A stretch of 40,819 nt of DNA from JAAGZL01 sp964628835 (GTDB lineage Bacteria; Pseudomonadota; Gammaproteobacteria; Chromatiales; Chromatiaceae): assembly GCA_964628835.1 (NCBI GenBank), contig CAZVME010000024.1, forward strand, positions 1 to 40,819, read 5' to 3'. This document shows, in pieces, positions 18,301 to 26,253 of the stretch. The notes below the pieces were generated by a model. The model was not told the origin of the DNA. It searched no databases and was given only the letters and a program-made list of their open reading frames with translations. A program made the translations under genes and the position numbers. Position 1 is the stretch's first letter. Every line of letters starts with the position of its first letter.

Positions 18301-19239
18301 GATGACATAGTGTTGGTCGCTTGCCAGATTTGGAGCCTGATAACGCAGGGTATCTAACGGCAGGCTTACGCTGTTTCCAATGTGTCCGGTCTCATACTCT
18401 TCCGGGGGCCTTACATCCAGCCAAACCGCGCCACCTTTTACCAGGGATTGGGCCTCATCATGCCCAACACCTCTAGCCAGAGGCCGTTTTACAAACTCTA
18501 TAAAGTCCTCCTTGGCCAGTCGCAACAGGGTGCCTTTGGTGAGCATGCGCACGCTACTATTGCGCGGACTGTCGGACAGCAGGGCCTCTTCACCAAAGCT
18601 GTCTCCCGGACCAAGCTTGGCCAACTCGCTTGGCTTCTCATCACCCTCCTCCTTACGCTGAACTACGCACTGCCCCTGATGGATCAGATAGAAGTAGTCA
18701 CCCTCTCCACCCTGCTTAATGACACTCTGCCCCCGCTTAACATTCACCTCTTCCATGCGCATGATTACGCCTTGGATATTTGCGGCGGGGATCTGCTGAA
18801 ACACCTTGGATTGGAGAAGTTGCGCCATCCAGTCATCGGTAACAGCGGAGTTCAGGTCTGTCACCTTGTAATCATCATCACTGGAGCGAACCAACAGCTC
18901 GCTGAGCTTACGGTTATCTATGAGGACATACTCCACTCGCCCGACTGCCCGCACGGAGTTTTTTCTTGGGATCTGATGGGCCAGCGGGAAACGGGCTGTC
19001 TCGCTGCCTGCAGTGACCCTGTCCACCTCCCGCATCTTGTCCAGGAGTGCCACCTGACCAGAGAGCAGATAAACATTGTGGTAATCGGTGTCGCCCTGGC
19101 GGAAAAGATAGGTCCCGGATTTATCCTTGTTAAAAGTGGCGCTCTGTAGCAACTGCTCAAGATCCTCTTCCGACAGCAGGTTAAGAGGGACCAGCTTCTT
19201 GAGCATCTGAACAGTATTGTGATTTGGCATCACGCCCAT
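15400..19239 (-). CDS. cNMP-binding/rhodanese/coiled-coil/FGE-sulfatase fusion protein
   Basis: A 1279-residue fusion. Order: two cyclic-nucleotide-binding-type domains (about 5-115, degenerate; 138-252, with an intact phosphate-binding cassette FGEEALLSDSPRNSSV at 215-230), a rhodanese domain (about 257-352; LDVRPPEEYETGHI, Cys pair 314-315 in the active loop, where the usual Arg of the loop appears as Leu), a coiled coil rich in E, Q and L (about 385-915), one membrane helix (about 950-972) and a C-terminal FGE-sulfatase-like domain (about 1048-1277; GGSFSMGS, RLPTESEWEFA, GNVREWVQD, VVRGGAY). Start at 19239 is chosen because aaaggatatgta precedes it. The topology suggests cytoplasmic sensor domains and a periplasmic FGE-like domain. 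It ends tail to tail with the sensor kinase gene and is divergent from ggt. Function is not known; a sulfur- or nucleotide-responsive scaffold is speculation. Confidence 0.88.
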   Translation of the reverse strand: MGVMPNHNTVQMLKKLVPLNLLSEEDLEQLLQSATFNKDKSGTYLFRQGDTDYHNVYLLSGQVALLDKMREVDRVTAGSETARFPLAHQIPRKNSVRAVGRVEYVLIDNRKLSELLVRSSDDDYKVTDLNSAVTDDWMAQLLQSKVFQQIPAANIQGVIMRMEEVNVKRGQSVIKQGGEGDYFYLIHQGQCVVQRKEEGDEKPSELAKLGPGDSFGEEALLSDSPRNSSVRMLTKGTLLRLAKEDFIEFVKRPLARGVGHDEAQSLVKGGAVWLDVRPPEEYETGHIGNSVSLPLDTLRYQAPNLASDQHYVICCGDGQLSATAAFLLTDRGYNVSVLEGGLRSVSADLLVQEESKEAGTSAKVISLHSGEELAEDTTTAQGSEQLENLRGKLAVANKNIQELGVRFQAYKDKQQKETTQRQAELKAQQLILDSTRSRLEELRGKTSSERKSLEQLEQDKVKLNTTLEDALEELNKANSSGSDLGVRLQAQQDSSRELLKERDDLQGVLDRLREEQKQQKELVTGQHQEAEERIAQLEQQHVEAQARLEEELQLSRSTLEEVVVTRATLEKTVEDLRQGQSGIEQQHDTAVSEVEQQLEQLRQELGASEDRYKSTLASLEELQQAHERSEAELQELQDIRQQTEGELKQFQSDHRQTESKLEGLKASSRQIESELERERSLRRDAEDKLQQGVASTTSDDQGDVGVLKSELVSLTGALREADLAYDEIREQAELLSEEKENTAGLMTELERNTTAARDEIAALTLELEQLRFTQVQPELTVQDADAVSMETEALREELNLVQLYSSTEIGELKAALQTAKSDLKEMEVTRGFEKAEEESLRLELEELRASTQRWEQRITEADAKCRGFEDAIEDRDGKLDLLTLEVEEARHKYSEAESLHQQHEERLNLLREGAEREVIVDGYVDPRLAGPPHALHLDDLYSGSFARGHMLLWFFLGAVISFIVLDGVMMLAGRGELVTSLLQNDTAVEPEQAAFDNKTTAPDPIPERAARSVPVSPIITDAKPVEVMETTGEGVKQIPVWSMLTDIEFGPAMVMLKGGSFSMGSNTNQVSGNEWPAHAIRIEAFAISRDEVTFDEYDRFAQATGRRLSNDEGWGRGRRPVINVSWDDAVAYTEWLSERTGKQYRLPTESEWEFAIRSGSDSTYWWGYQVDKARANCFDCGSEWDRKSSAPVGSFTANNFGLHDMAGNVREWVQDCYHPNYSGAPADGSAWLDPGCNIRVVRGGAYNKTGDSMRSTWRGHFKQDSRLSVAGFRIVREFQ

Positions 19240-19529
19240 TACATATCCTTTCCAGTACAACTCCTGCCCCGACGGGAAGGTCATGGGACAGATAGCTTGG
19301 TAGCAGGGAACTCAAGACTTCGTGCAACTTAGGGACTTACCAGAGCCCGTAAATTTCCTGTGGTATTAACACAGCAGGGATATAAGTAGCTACTATAGCC
19401 TTTATAACCAACCAAAAAACATGAACACGTTCACACCATACCCACACGCACCAGAGGCAGCTATCTCACCTCTGGCAAACACCCTATGTTAGAGTCTGGT
19501 ATAAAATTACCGGTTGTACGAATTTATTC
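19240..19529. other. Divergent intergenic region with inverted repeat
   Basis: This 290-base region lies between the divergent starts of the fusion gene and ggt and must hold promoters for both. It contains a 7-base inverted repeat (ccagagg 19451-19457, cctctgg 19469-19475) and a TATAAAAT-like box near 19501 that could serve ggt. No gene is seen. Confidence 0.4.
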
Positions 19530-21089
19530 ATGAAAAATCCTCTTGGAATTGTAGCTGCAGGTCATCAGGAAACCGCAAGTGCCGCAACCGCCATTCTTGC
19601 TGCCGGAGGCAACGCCTTTGATGCCGCCCTGGCCGCCATGTTTTCCAGTTGTGTTTGCGAGCCGGTTCTATCCTCTCTGGGTGGAGGAGGTTTCCTGCTG
19701 GCGCACTCACAGAGCGAAAATCCGGTCCTATACGATTTCTTTACCCACACCCCCACCCACAAGCCACCACAGAAGGAGGTGGACTTTTACCCCATCATTG
19801 CCGACTTTGGAACCGCCCAACAGGAGTTCCATATCGGCATGGGTTCCATAGCCGTACCTGGCATGGTGCGGGGAATCTATGCCATACATAGCGACCGGTG
19901 CAGCCTACCACTTGAGGAAATTATGCAACCTGCCTTACATCTGGCCCGGGAAGGGGTCAGGGTAAACAATTTTCAGCACTATATCTCCACCATTGTGGCA
20001 CCTATCATTGAGTCCAGCCCCGCAGCGTTGCGTCTACATGAGAGCTACAACCACCCCGGAATCATCGCCCCAGAAGGTGAGATAATGAAACAGCCCCAGA
20101 TGGCTGATCTGTTTTCCGCCCTGGCGCAGGAGGGGGAGGATCTGTTCTATCGGGGAGAGTTGGCGCATAGATTGGTTGACGACTGCAAAAGCCGAGGAGG
20201 GGCGATCCGTCTGGTGGACCTGGAGAGCTACCGGGTTGAGGCCAGAACCCCACTCTCCCTGAACTATCGGAACACCCGGTTATTCACCAATCCGGCGCCA
20301 TCCATAGGCGGGACCCTGATTGCATTTACCCTCACACTGCTGGAACAAGAGGGTTTGTGCGATATGCCATACCATGGCGCAAAACATCTGGCGCATCTGG
20401 CCCACGCCATGCGCTTAACCCAACAACTGCGCCAAGGCCATAAGATTGATTCTGATCTTGATGCCGAAACCAGCCAGCGTATTTTAGGTAGCGACTTTAT
20501 CGACAGTTACCGGGACACCTTACGCAACCACGCCTCCTGCTCACGTGGAACCACACAGATAAGTGTGGCCGACACCAAAGGCAATATGGCCAGCATGACC
20601 CTGTCAAATGGAGAGGGTTCCGGCTATGTACTCCCCGGCACCGGCATTATGCTCAACAACATGCTGGGGGAAGAGGATATCAATCCCCATGGATTTCACC
20701 AGTGGCCGGAAGATCGCCGCATCGCCTCCATGATGGCGCCGACCCTGGCATTCATGCCGAATGGCGACAGCGTTGCCACCGGTTCCGGCGGGTCAAATCG
20801 AATCCGTAGCGCCATCCTCCAACTACTGATCAATCTGATCGATTTCAAAATGGATATACCACAAGCCGTAGAGCAGGCCAGAATCCATTTTGAAACCGAC
20901 CTGTTGAACATGGAACATGGCCTACCCGATCCAAGCGTTGAGGAGCTTACCAGAGAATTTCCCCAGCACCATCTGTGGCCACAAAAAAATCTCTTTTTTG
21001 GTGGAACGCATACCGTCATGCTCGGAGAGAATGGATCACCGCACGGACAGGGAGATAGCCGCCGCGGCGGAGTCTGCATCCAGATTTAA
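19530..21089 (+). CDS. Gamma-glutamyltransferase family protein, no signal peptide
   Basis: A 519-residue member of the Ntn-hydrolase gamma-glutamyltransferase family, which cleaves glutathione or other gamma-glutamyl compounds. The N terminus (VAAGHQETASAATAILAAGG) aligns directly with the mature large subunit, so there is no signal peptide and the enzyme is probably cytoplasmic, like YwrD-type members. Thr341 in SRGTTQISV is the expected self-cleavage nucleophile, followed by GSGYVLPGTGIMLNNMLGEED and the oxyanion-region GSGGSNRI. It is divergent from the rhodanese fusion gene. No good Shine-Dalgarno sequence precedes ATG 19530. Substrate unknown; a link to glutathione persulfide chemistry would be speculation. 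Confidence 0.92.
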   Translation: MKNPLGIVAAGHQETASAATAILAAGGNAFDAALAAMFSSCVCEPVLSSLGGGGFLLAHSQSENPVLYDFFTHTPTHKPPQKEVDFYPIIADFGTAQQEFHIGMGSIAVPGMVRGIYAIHSDRCSLPLEEIMQPALHLAREGVRVNNFQHYISTIVAPIIESSPAALRLHESYNHPGIIAPEGEIMKQPQMADLFSALAQEGEDLFYRGELAHRLVDDCKSRGGAIRLVDLESYRVEARTPLSLNYRNTRLFTNPAPSIGGTLIAFTLTLLEQEGLCDMPYHGAKHLAHLAHAMRLTQQLRQGHKIDSDLDAETSQRILGSDFIDSYRDTLRNHASCSRGTTQISVADTKGNMASMTLSNGEGSGYVLPGTGIMLNNMLGEEDINPHGFHQWPEDRRIASMMAPTLAFMPNGDSVATGSGGSNRIRSAILQLLINLIDFKMDIPQAVEQARIHFETDLLNMEHGLPDPSVEELTREFPQHHLWPQKNLFFGGTHTVMLGENGSPHGQGDSRRGGVCIQI

Positions 21090-21116
21090 GGAACTTCTGA
21101 TTTATTCAGAGGTTCC

Positions 21117-21199
21117 GGCAGCACATGGATATGCTGCCATTTTCTATGGCTATAAACCGTAGAAAATAAAGTAAGTGGAAAATCACATTTTCCACTTAC
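21117..21199 (+). terminator. Cluster of three hairpins after gamma-glutamyltransferase
   Basis: Three inverted repeats follow the stop codon: ggcagca/tgctgcc (21117-21123 with 21132-21138, then attttct), ttctatgg/ccgtagaa nearby with one G-U pair, and a perfect 12-base stem gtaagtggaaaa/ttttccacttac (21171-21182 with 21188-21199, 5-base loop). The first has a short T-rich tail and may be the terminator; the third is strong but its T tract is inside the stem. They also lie upstream of the HU-like gene. Confidence 0.5.
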
Positions 21200-21322
21200 G
21201 TGCTCTGCTTAACTCTTCTTCTGCCACCGACTTCGCACCTGACACACAACGGTGCTTAGTAATTTATCTGTTTGTGCTATTATCCGCTCAGTTTTTATCC
21301 AAACAACATCAGGAGTTTTGAT

Positions 21323-21775
21323 ATGGCCGTCAAAAAGAAAGTAGCCAAAAAAAGTATCCGTAAAAAGACCACTGCAAAACCAGCAGTAAGGAAAAAGGTC
21401 GTTGCCAAGAAGAAGGCGGCTCCTAAGAAAAAGGTTGTGGTCGCACCTAAAAAACTGAAATCGATTGCCGCCAAACAGACCAAAACTCAGATCATACAGG
21501 CCATTGCAGAAGATACCGAGTTGACCAAAAAACAGGTTGATGCGGTTTTTAATTCCCTTGCAGCGTTGATTCAACGCCACATGCAAAGACGTGGTTCCGG
21601 TGAGTTCACCATTCCGCAGACCGGAGTAAAGGTTCGCCGTGTTCGCAAGCCGGCACGCAAGTCACGCATGGGGCGCAACCCGGCCACTGGCGAGACCATC
21701 AAGATAGCCGCCAAACCTGCATCAACCGTGATCAAGGTTGCTGCCCTGAAGGCCCTGAAGGACACCCTGGTTTAG
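21323..21775 (+). CDS. HU-family DNA-binding protein with lysine-rich N-terminal tail
   Basis: A 150-residue basic protein. Residues 1-50 are a Lys/Ala/Val tail with AKK and KKK repeats resembling histone H1-like tails. Residues about 52-150 form an HU/IHF-type domain (TKTQIIQAIAEDTELTKKQVDAVFNSL, then GEFTIPQTGVKVRRVRKPARKSRMGRNPATGE). It should bind and compact DNA. ATG 21323 is chosen because caggagttttgat precedes it; a GTG at 21272 would add an unlikely leader. Canonical HU is about 90 residues, so this belongs to the extended group. A possible -10 (TATTAT at about 21276) lies upstream. It converges with the retropepsin gene. Confidence 0.9.
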   Translation: MAVKKKVAKKSIRKKTTAKPAVRKKVVAKKKAAPKKKVVVAPKKLKSIAAKQTKTQIIQAIAEDTELTKKQVDAVFNSLAALIQRHMQRRGSGEFTIPQTGVKVRRVRKPARKSRMGRNPATGETIKIAAKPASTVIKVAALKALKDTLV

Positions 21776-21792
21776 AACAGTTCCGGCCATGA

Positions 21793-21825
21793 GTACTGCG
21801 GCGCTGCCTAGCGGCGCCGTGGTAC
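21793..21825. terminator. Possible bidirectional hairpin between convergent genes
   Basis: Arms cggcgc (21799-21804) and gcgccg (21814-21819), with outer gtac pairs at 21793-21796 and 21822-21825, form a GC-rich hairpin between the HU-like stop (21775) and the retropepsin stop (21850). There is no T tract on either side, so intrinsic termination is doubtful; transcript-end protection is another option. Confidence 0.35.
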
Positions 21826-21849
21826 AGCATGAAGGATTTGCCAACCGGT

Positions 21850-22383
21850 TTAATGCTGACGCAGAAACAGATATTTGCCCTGCTGCACCATCTCAAGATG
21901 CTGTAGAAAACTCATCCCCAACAGCACCTCATCTTCCGGCAATCCTGGCAGAATACTGGCTCTGACATTAAATAACTTGATATCCCCGAGGCTCACCTCG
22001 GATAGCTGGGTCTGCCATGCGGAGATCACACCATTTGCCGTCTGGCTTGTTATGCGCATCCCGCGACGCAACCCAAGACTATCGGCAAGCTCATCTGAAA
22101 CTGCCACATATGTGGCCCCAGTATCCAAGAGAAATGTAACCTCTCTCCCATTGATTCTGCCGCTGGCCACATAATGTCCGGACCTGTTTCGCTGTAACAC
22201 CACCTCTGCAACCAAACCGTTGCTGGATGTTACCGGATTGGTATTGGGATTATTTTGTCGCTCCAGATATGCACTGAAGAACAGGGTCAAGATAACAAGC
22301 AGACACACCCAGGCGCCGATAATCATCCCCTTACCCATACGTCGCTGGCCTTCTCGTTCTGATCTGTTATCTATCTTACGCAT
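21850..22383 (-). CDS. Membrane-anchored retropepsin-like aspartic protease
   Basis: A 177-residue single-domain aspartic protease of clan AA. One membrane segment (about 20-38) is followed by a retropepsin domain with the catalytic LLDTGATYVAVS (Asp87) and the hydrophobic flap-and-core region ILPGLPEDEVLLGMSFL typical of bacterial TIGR02281-like proteins. Dimer formation is expected since one DTG is present. The domain should face the periplasm. The first ATG (22383) has no clear ribosome-binding site; an in-frame ATG at 22338 preceded at a distance by agaagg is an alternative that still keeps the anchor. Substrates are unknown. Confidence 0.85.
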   Translation of the reverse strand: MRKIDNRSEREGQRRMGKGMIIGAWVCLLVILTLFFSAYLERQNNPNTNPVTSSNGLVAEVVLQRNRSGHYVASGRINGREVTFLLDTGATYVAVSDELADSLGLRRGMRITSQTANGVISAWQTQLSEVSLGDIKLFNVRASILPGLPEDEVLLGMSFLQHLEMVQQGKYLFLRQH

Positions 22384-22547
22384 GCTGCATACAACAACCT
22401 GGCTCTATGGGATGGATTATAAGTGCGGACACACTCCTGGAGAATGCTCTTGATCGGCCAAGAACCGCACCAAGAACAATAAAAAAATCTGTAATAACAC
22501 CTGACGGCAAAGTGTTGCTAACAACATTTTCAGTACGGTAGTAGCTA

Positions 22548-24371
22548 TCAGCTATCCAAATCATCCCATATGGTGTTGAAGGGATCATCTGAAGCAGAAT
22601 ATGTCCTTGCGTTCTCATCTGCCTGACCAACACTGTCCGAAGCAATCTCTATAGTAAAACGCATAACCGCATCCGTGCACTCCAGGATCTGGCCTGGGAC
22701 AATTGTAAGCTGCTGGTTATCCTCTACCAGTAGAAACCGATCTTTATCCCCCACATAGAAAGGCTGGGTGATTACGCTAACAAGATTGCCAGCAATCTTC
22801 TGTTGAAATCCCAGCATTGTATCTACCTGGGAATCACCATTGCACCATCGCTCCAGACTAACCGGCTCAATCTCTCCATCCAGCAACTCTACACCAAACC
22901 CCATAAGACCATGACTCTGTATGCGTACCCAGCGAATGACACCCAAGCTCCAAGCCCCACTGAGATCCATAGCCTCTCTTGGGTTTATCCCAATCAGCTC
23001 ACCCACGTGCACCTTGCACTCACCCTCTCCAGGCCAGGTCAGGTAGCATCCCTTGTTACTTTCATTAACGGAGATACACTCTCTACTGTCGATCTCTTCC
23101 ACGGTTACAGAGTCGATTATGTCCAGCTCAATCTCCATTTCATTCACCGGCTCTGACTCTGAAGCAAAACCAGAAGAGAGCTGAGAACCAGCATCAATAA
23201 TAAACTCATCATGGTCAACTTTTTCCACCGCCAGCCCCTCTTCACCCGTCTCAACTGAGCAAAAAGGTGAGCCAGTCTCTTCAGCGGGAGGGAGTGAAAG
23301 CCGTTCACCACCCAGCAACTGGTACAAAGATCCAAGACCACATGCTACATCTATGATGCCCGTTTTCTTGCGTCGCTCCTCCCTAAGAGTTATGCCCCGC
23401 CCCCATGCCGCTCTCAATTTTGACAATAACTTTATGGAAACCGCATCGGTTGGGCGCAACCGGGTCCCGTTATTACCCTGTATGGAGTTTATCTCCCGCT
23501 GCAACACCCCATCTAATTTGCTGGTATCGAGAATCCATCCTTTCTTGATCTTTTCCTTGTCACACGCAGCAATCACGCGAGGTGGCGCATCTTTTTGCGC
23601 ATCCACAATGAATATGGTTTGAGTGGAGACCTCATCTGTTAATGGAAGAACTGACACCTCCGGCAACCAGCGCGGCAGAGCATTGCTTACCTTCTTCACC
23701 TCTCCCCTCAGTAGGCTGCTGGGGTTTGCCAACGCCAGCAACAGGATTCGTTTATAATGCCCCACAGCCCCAAGAGGACCACACGGGTCATCTTTTGGGA
23801 TATCGCCTTCACCACTCACCAGATCATTCTGTACCGCATAATAGTAGACCCCATGTATCTCTTTCCACACGAACTTGGGGCCCGCATTGTAAATAGAATA
23901 TTCATGTTGCAGCAGCTCACCCAGAAAATAGAGCAGTCTTCGGGAGGCATCTACCCGGGTATGTTTGTGCAGGAAGTAACCGGTGAAAGAGCCGTCATGA
24001 AACTGCGCCATTACTGTCTTGTAGCCAATAATAACTCTTACTATCAGCTCCAGATGCAATCTGGCCACCAGCCGGTTTTTTTTGGATAGTGGGCTCGGTG
24101 CTGACGTATAGTAAACCCGCAGTTTATCTAGGACAAAACCTAGGGGTGAGATCAATAACTCAAGCGCCTCAAAGCGCTCCATCGGTGACATCTCAAGGTG
24201 ATTCATCCGACCCAACTCTGAATGCAAGGCGCGGGCTGCACTACTGACATTACCCAGTGGCAGATCAAAAACCAACTGCTTAAATCTCTTGTGATCATAC
24301 TCATCATCAAGATTCGCTGGATTCAATCTTTCCGGTAGAATAAATGGATTCTTTTTATTTATGCCTGCCAC
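22548..24371 (-). CDS. PilZ-like regulatory protein, paralogue A
   Basis: A 607-residue protein of a conserved but poorly characterised gammaproteobacterial family. Residues 30-330 are helix-rich, with the block FVWKEIHGVYYYAVQND (about 167-183). RxxxR-like basic residues at 330-336 precede GLGSLYQLLGG, and VNESNKGCYLTW (about 435-446), VGELIGI and GVIRWVR follow. The N-x-S-xx-G turn and surrounding strands resemble a PilZ fold, so cyclic-di-GMP binding is possible but unproven. The GTG start at 24371 has gggagga 5 bases upstream. It lies 169 bases downstream of a clear paralogue on the same strand. No membrane segment seen. Confidence 0.75.
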   Translation of the reverse strand: MAGINKKNPFILPERLNPANLDDEYDHKRFKQLVFDLPLGNVSSAARALHSELGRMNHLEMSPMERFEALELLISPLGFVLDKLRVYYTSAPSPLSKKNRLVARLHLELIVRVIIGYKTVMAQFHDGSFTGYFLHKHTRVDASRRLLYFLGELLQHEYSIYNAGPKFVWKEIHGVYYYAVQNDLVSGEGDIPKDDPCGPLGAVGHYKRILLLALANPSSLLRGEVKKVSNALPRWLPEVSVLPLTDEVSTQTIFIVDAQKDAPPRVIAACDKEKIKKGWILDTSKLDGVLQREINSIQGNNGTRLRPTDAVSIKLLSKLRAAWGRGITLREERRKKTGIIDVACGLGSLYQLLGGERLSLPPAEETGSPFCSVETGEEGLAVEKVDHDEFIIDAGSQLSSGFASESEPVNEMEIELDIIDSVTVEEIDSRECISVNESNKGCYLTWPGEGECKVHVGELIGINPREAMDLSGAWSLGVIRWVRIQSHGLMGFGVELLDGEIEPVSLERWCNGDSQVDTMLGFQQKIAGNLVSVITQPFYVGDKDRFLLVEDNQQLTIVPGQILECTDAVMRFTIEIASDSVGQADENARTYSASDDPFNTIWDDLDS

Positions 24372-24540
24372 CGCGCTCCTCCCGTAGGTCTGTAGCCCCC
24401 AAGCCGGGCGGGCAGTATCTCACGCTTTCATACAGAGTATAGACATGAGATTTAAACCTTGGTTTCACGCAAACTCGCTGTATTTCCATCAGGGAAACGA
24501 TCTAATGCCCAGAGCGCACAGAGTAAGAGCAAACGGTCTG

Positions 24541-26253
24541 TTAATGCGCACTGGCAGCTTGTTCAAACTGAAATCTCACAAAGGAGTCTGTACTTTCAAT
24601 AACCTGCCTGAGCTCCACCTGCTGCCTTTGGCCATTAGTAACTACTCTGAACAGGTCCTCCTCATCAACATAGAACGGCATGGTAATCAGGGACACACAC
24701 CCTTGCCCCTCATGTTGTAAAAAGCCCTTAATGCTTTCGGTTTCAACCGCTCCCTTACGTATGCGTTGCAGGATTATCGGCTCCACCAGCCCACTCAGTA
24801 GCTCCACGCCCAGCCCCAAAAAACCCGGCCGTTCAAGATGCATCCAGCGTATGACACCAAGAGTTATATCCACACCAGTCTGTTTGTAGCCCACAGGATT
24901 GACTCCCACCAACTCGCCCACGTGCGTGCCACTATCACCATTCTCCGACCAGTTGAGATAGTATCCATTTTCACTTTTATTCGTACTGACGCACTCCTTG
25001 CGCTGAACTCTTGCTTCACGCAGGTCCAGCACATCTGCTCCCATCACTCCCTGACCTTCCAGGATAGCGGGATCAATCTCAATCATCACCTCATGGCAAT
25101 TCAGCATTCCCGAGTCCACTTCGGCATAACCCGGGCTGGTTAAAAACGGCTTGGATCGCCACCGCTGCCCTATGGTGCCCGCAAGCTGCCTACCGCCGTG
25201 CAGGGTATACAGTGGCTCTAACCCCCACACTACCTCCACCATACCAGAGGTATGCCTGCGAACCTCCCGCGTTCTGATCTGCTGCGTCCAGGCAGCCCGC
25301 AACTTATGCATCAGCCTCCGGGAAACCGCATCAGCCGGCCGCATCTTTTTACCGGACACATCCATTGCCGTTAACTTCTGTTCAAGCAATCGGTCCAGAT
25401 CATCTGTAATCAGGGTCCAGCCAATATCAATCTTCTCCTTACTACAGAGATTGGGAGCACATGGCATGGCGTCACTCTGCGCATCGATCAGGAAAAATGA
25501 CTTGGCACAAACCGGCTCTCGAATGGGAACCAGTTCAACTGTGGCTGCCCATTGCACCAGGGCGGCATTGACCTTCTCAACCTCACCTCTGAGCAGTGAA
25601 TTGGGATTTGCCATGGCCAACAATAAGATCTGCTTGTACAACCCCTCAATATCCGATTTTTCAGATGCCCCACCGGCGGTCTTCACTGACTTGGTAATAT
25701 GCAGTTCATTGGTAACCGAGTAGTAATAGATACCATGCAACTCTTTCCAGACATGGCTTAAACAGGGCTGAAAAACGATGTAGGTGTGAAGAAGAATCTC
25801 ACCCAGGTAGAACAAGGCGCTGTGCAAGGCCTCTGATCTGGCATGCCGATGCAGCAGAAACCCGGCAATCGAATCATCATGGAACTGGGATAACACAATT
25901 TTGTAGCCAATCACGCTCTGCACCATGAGCTCAAGACGCATATCCGCAGCCAGGCGGGCCTTGGTGCTCAGGGGTATATCTCCCTCAGAGCAGCTCTGTA
26001 GCAGAGTATCCAGGGCAAAATACAGCGGGGTCTGCAACACCCCAAGGATCTCAAACCGCTCCAGAGGTGGAATATCCTGTCGATTCAACCGTTCCAGCTT
26101 GCCATACAGATCATGGGAGAGTTTCCCTATATCTCCTATGGACAAATTATCTGCCCAATTCTTGATTATCTTCAGTCCAAACTTATCCCTCGATCCCGAC
26201 GAGCTATGCCTCTTTTGTAGCAGAAAAAAGTTGTCTCTTTTGGCACTTACCAC
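24541..26253 (-). CDS. PilZ-like regulatory protein, paralogue B
   Basis: About 570 residues, collinear with the gene downstream: matching blocks include FHDDSIAGFLLHRHAR, HVWKELHGIYYYSVTNE, RPADAVSRRLMHKLRAAW, TNKSENGYYLNW, VGELVGVNP and LGVIRWMH. The N-x-S-xx-G motif and basic RxxxR-like residues are kept, again suggesting a PilZ-type nucleotide-binding half after a helical N-terminal half. Start: ggagg at 26260-26264 directly abuts an ATG at 26259 but is spaced 6 bases from GTG 26253, so GTG is preferred. The pair looks like an old tandem duplication, since the proteins differ at many positions. Confidence 0.75.
   Translation of the reverse strand: MVSAKRDNFFLLQKRHSSSGSRDKFGLKIIKNWADNLSIGDIGKLSHDLYGKLERLNRQDIPPLERFEILGVLQTPLYFALDTLLQSCSEGDIPLSTKARLAADMRLELMVQSVIGYKIVLSQFHDDSIAGFLLHRHARSEALHSALFYLGEILLHTYIVFQPCLSHVWKELHGIYYYSVTNELHITKSVKTAGGASEKSDIEGLYKQILLLAMANPNSLLRGEVEKVNAALVQWAATVELVPIREPVCAKSFFLIDAQSDAMPCAPNLCSKEKIDIGWTLITDDLDRLLEQKLTAMDVSGKKMRPADAVSRRLMHKLRAAWTQQIRTREVRRHTSGMVEVVWGLEPLYTLHGGRQLAGTIGQRWRSKPFLTSPGYAEVDSGMLNCHEVMIEIDPAILEGQGVMGADVLDLREARVQRKECVSTNKSENGYYLNWSENGDSGTHVGELVGVNPVGYKQTGVDITLGVIRWMHLERPGFLGLGVELLSGLVEPIILQRIRKGAVETESIKGFLQHEGQGCVSLITMPFYVDEEDLFRVVTNGQRQQVELRQVIESTDSFVRFQFEQAASAH

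Noticed and set aside
18382..19149. Plus-strand open frame of 255 codons opposite the cNMP and rhodanese domains
   Set aside because: The minus-strand frame has clear domain motifs throughout; the plus frame has none.
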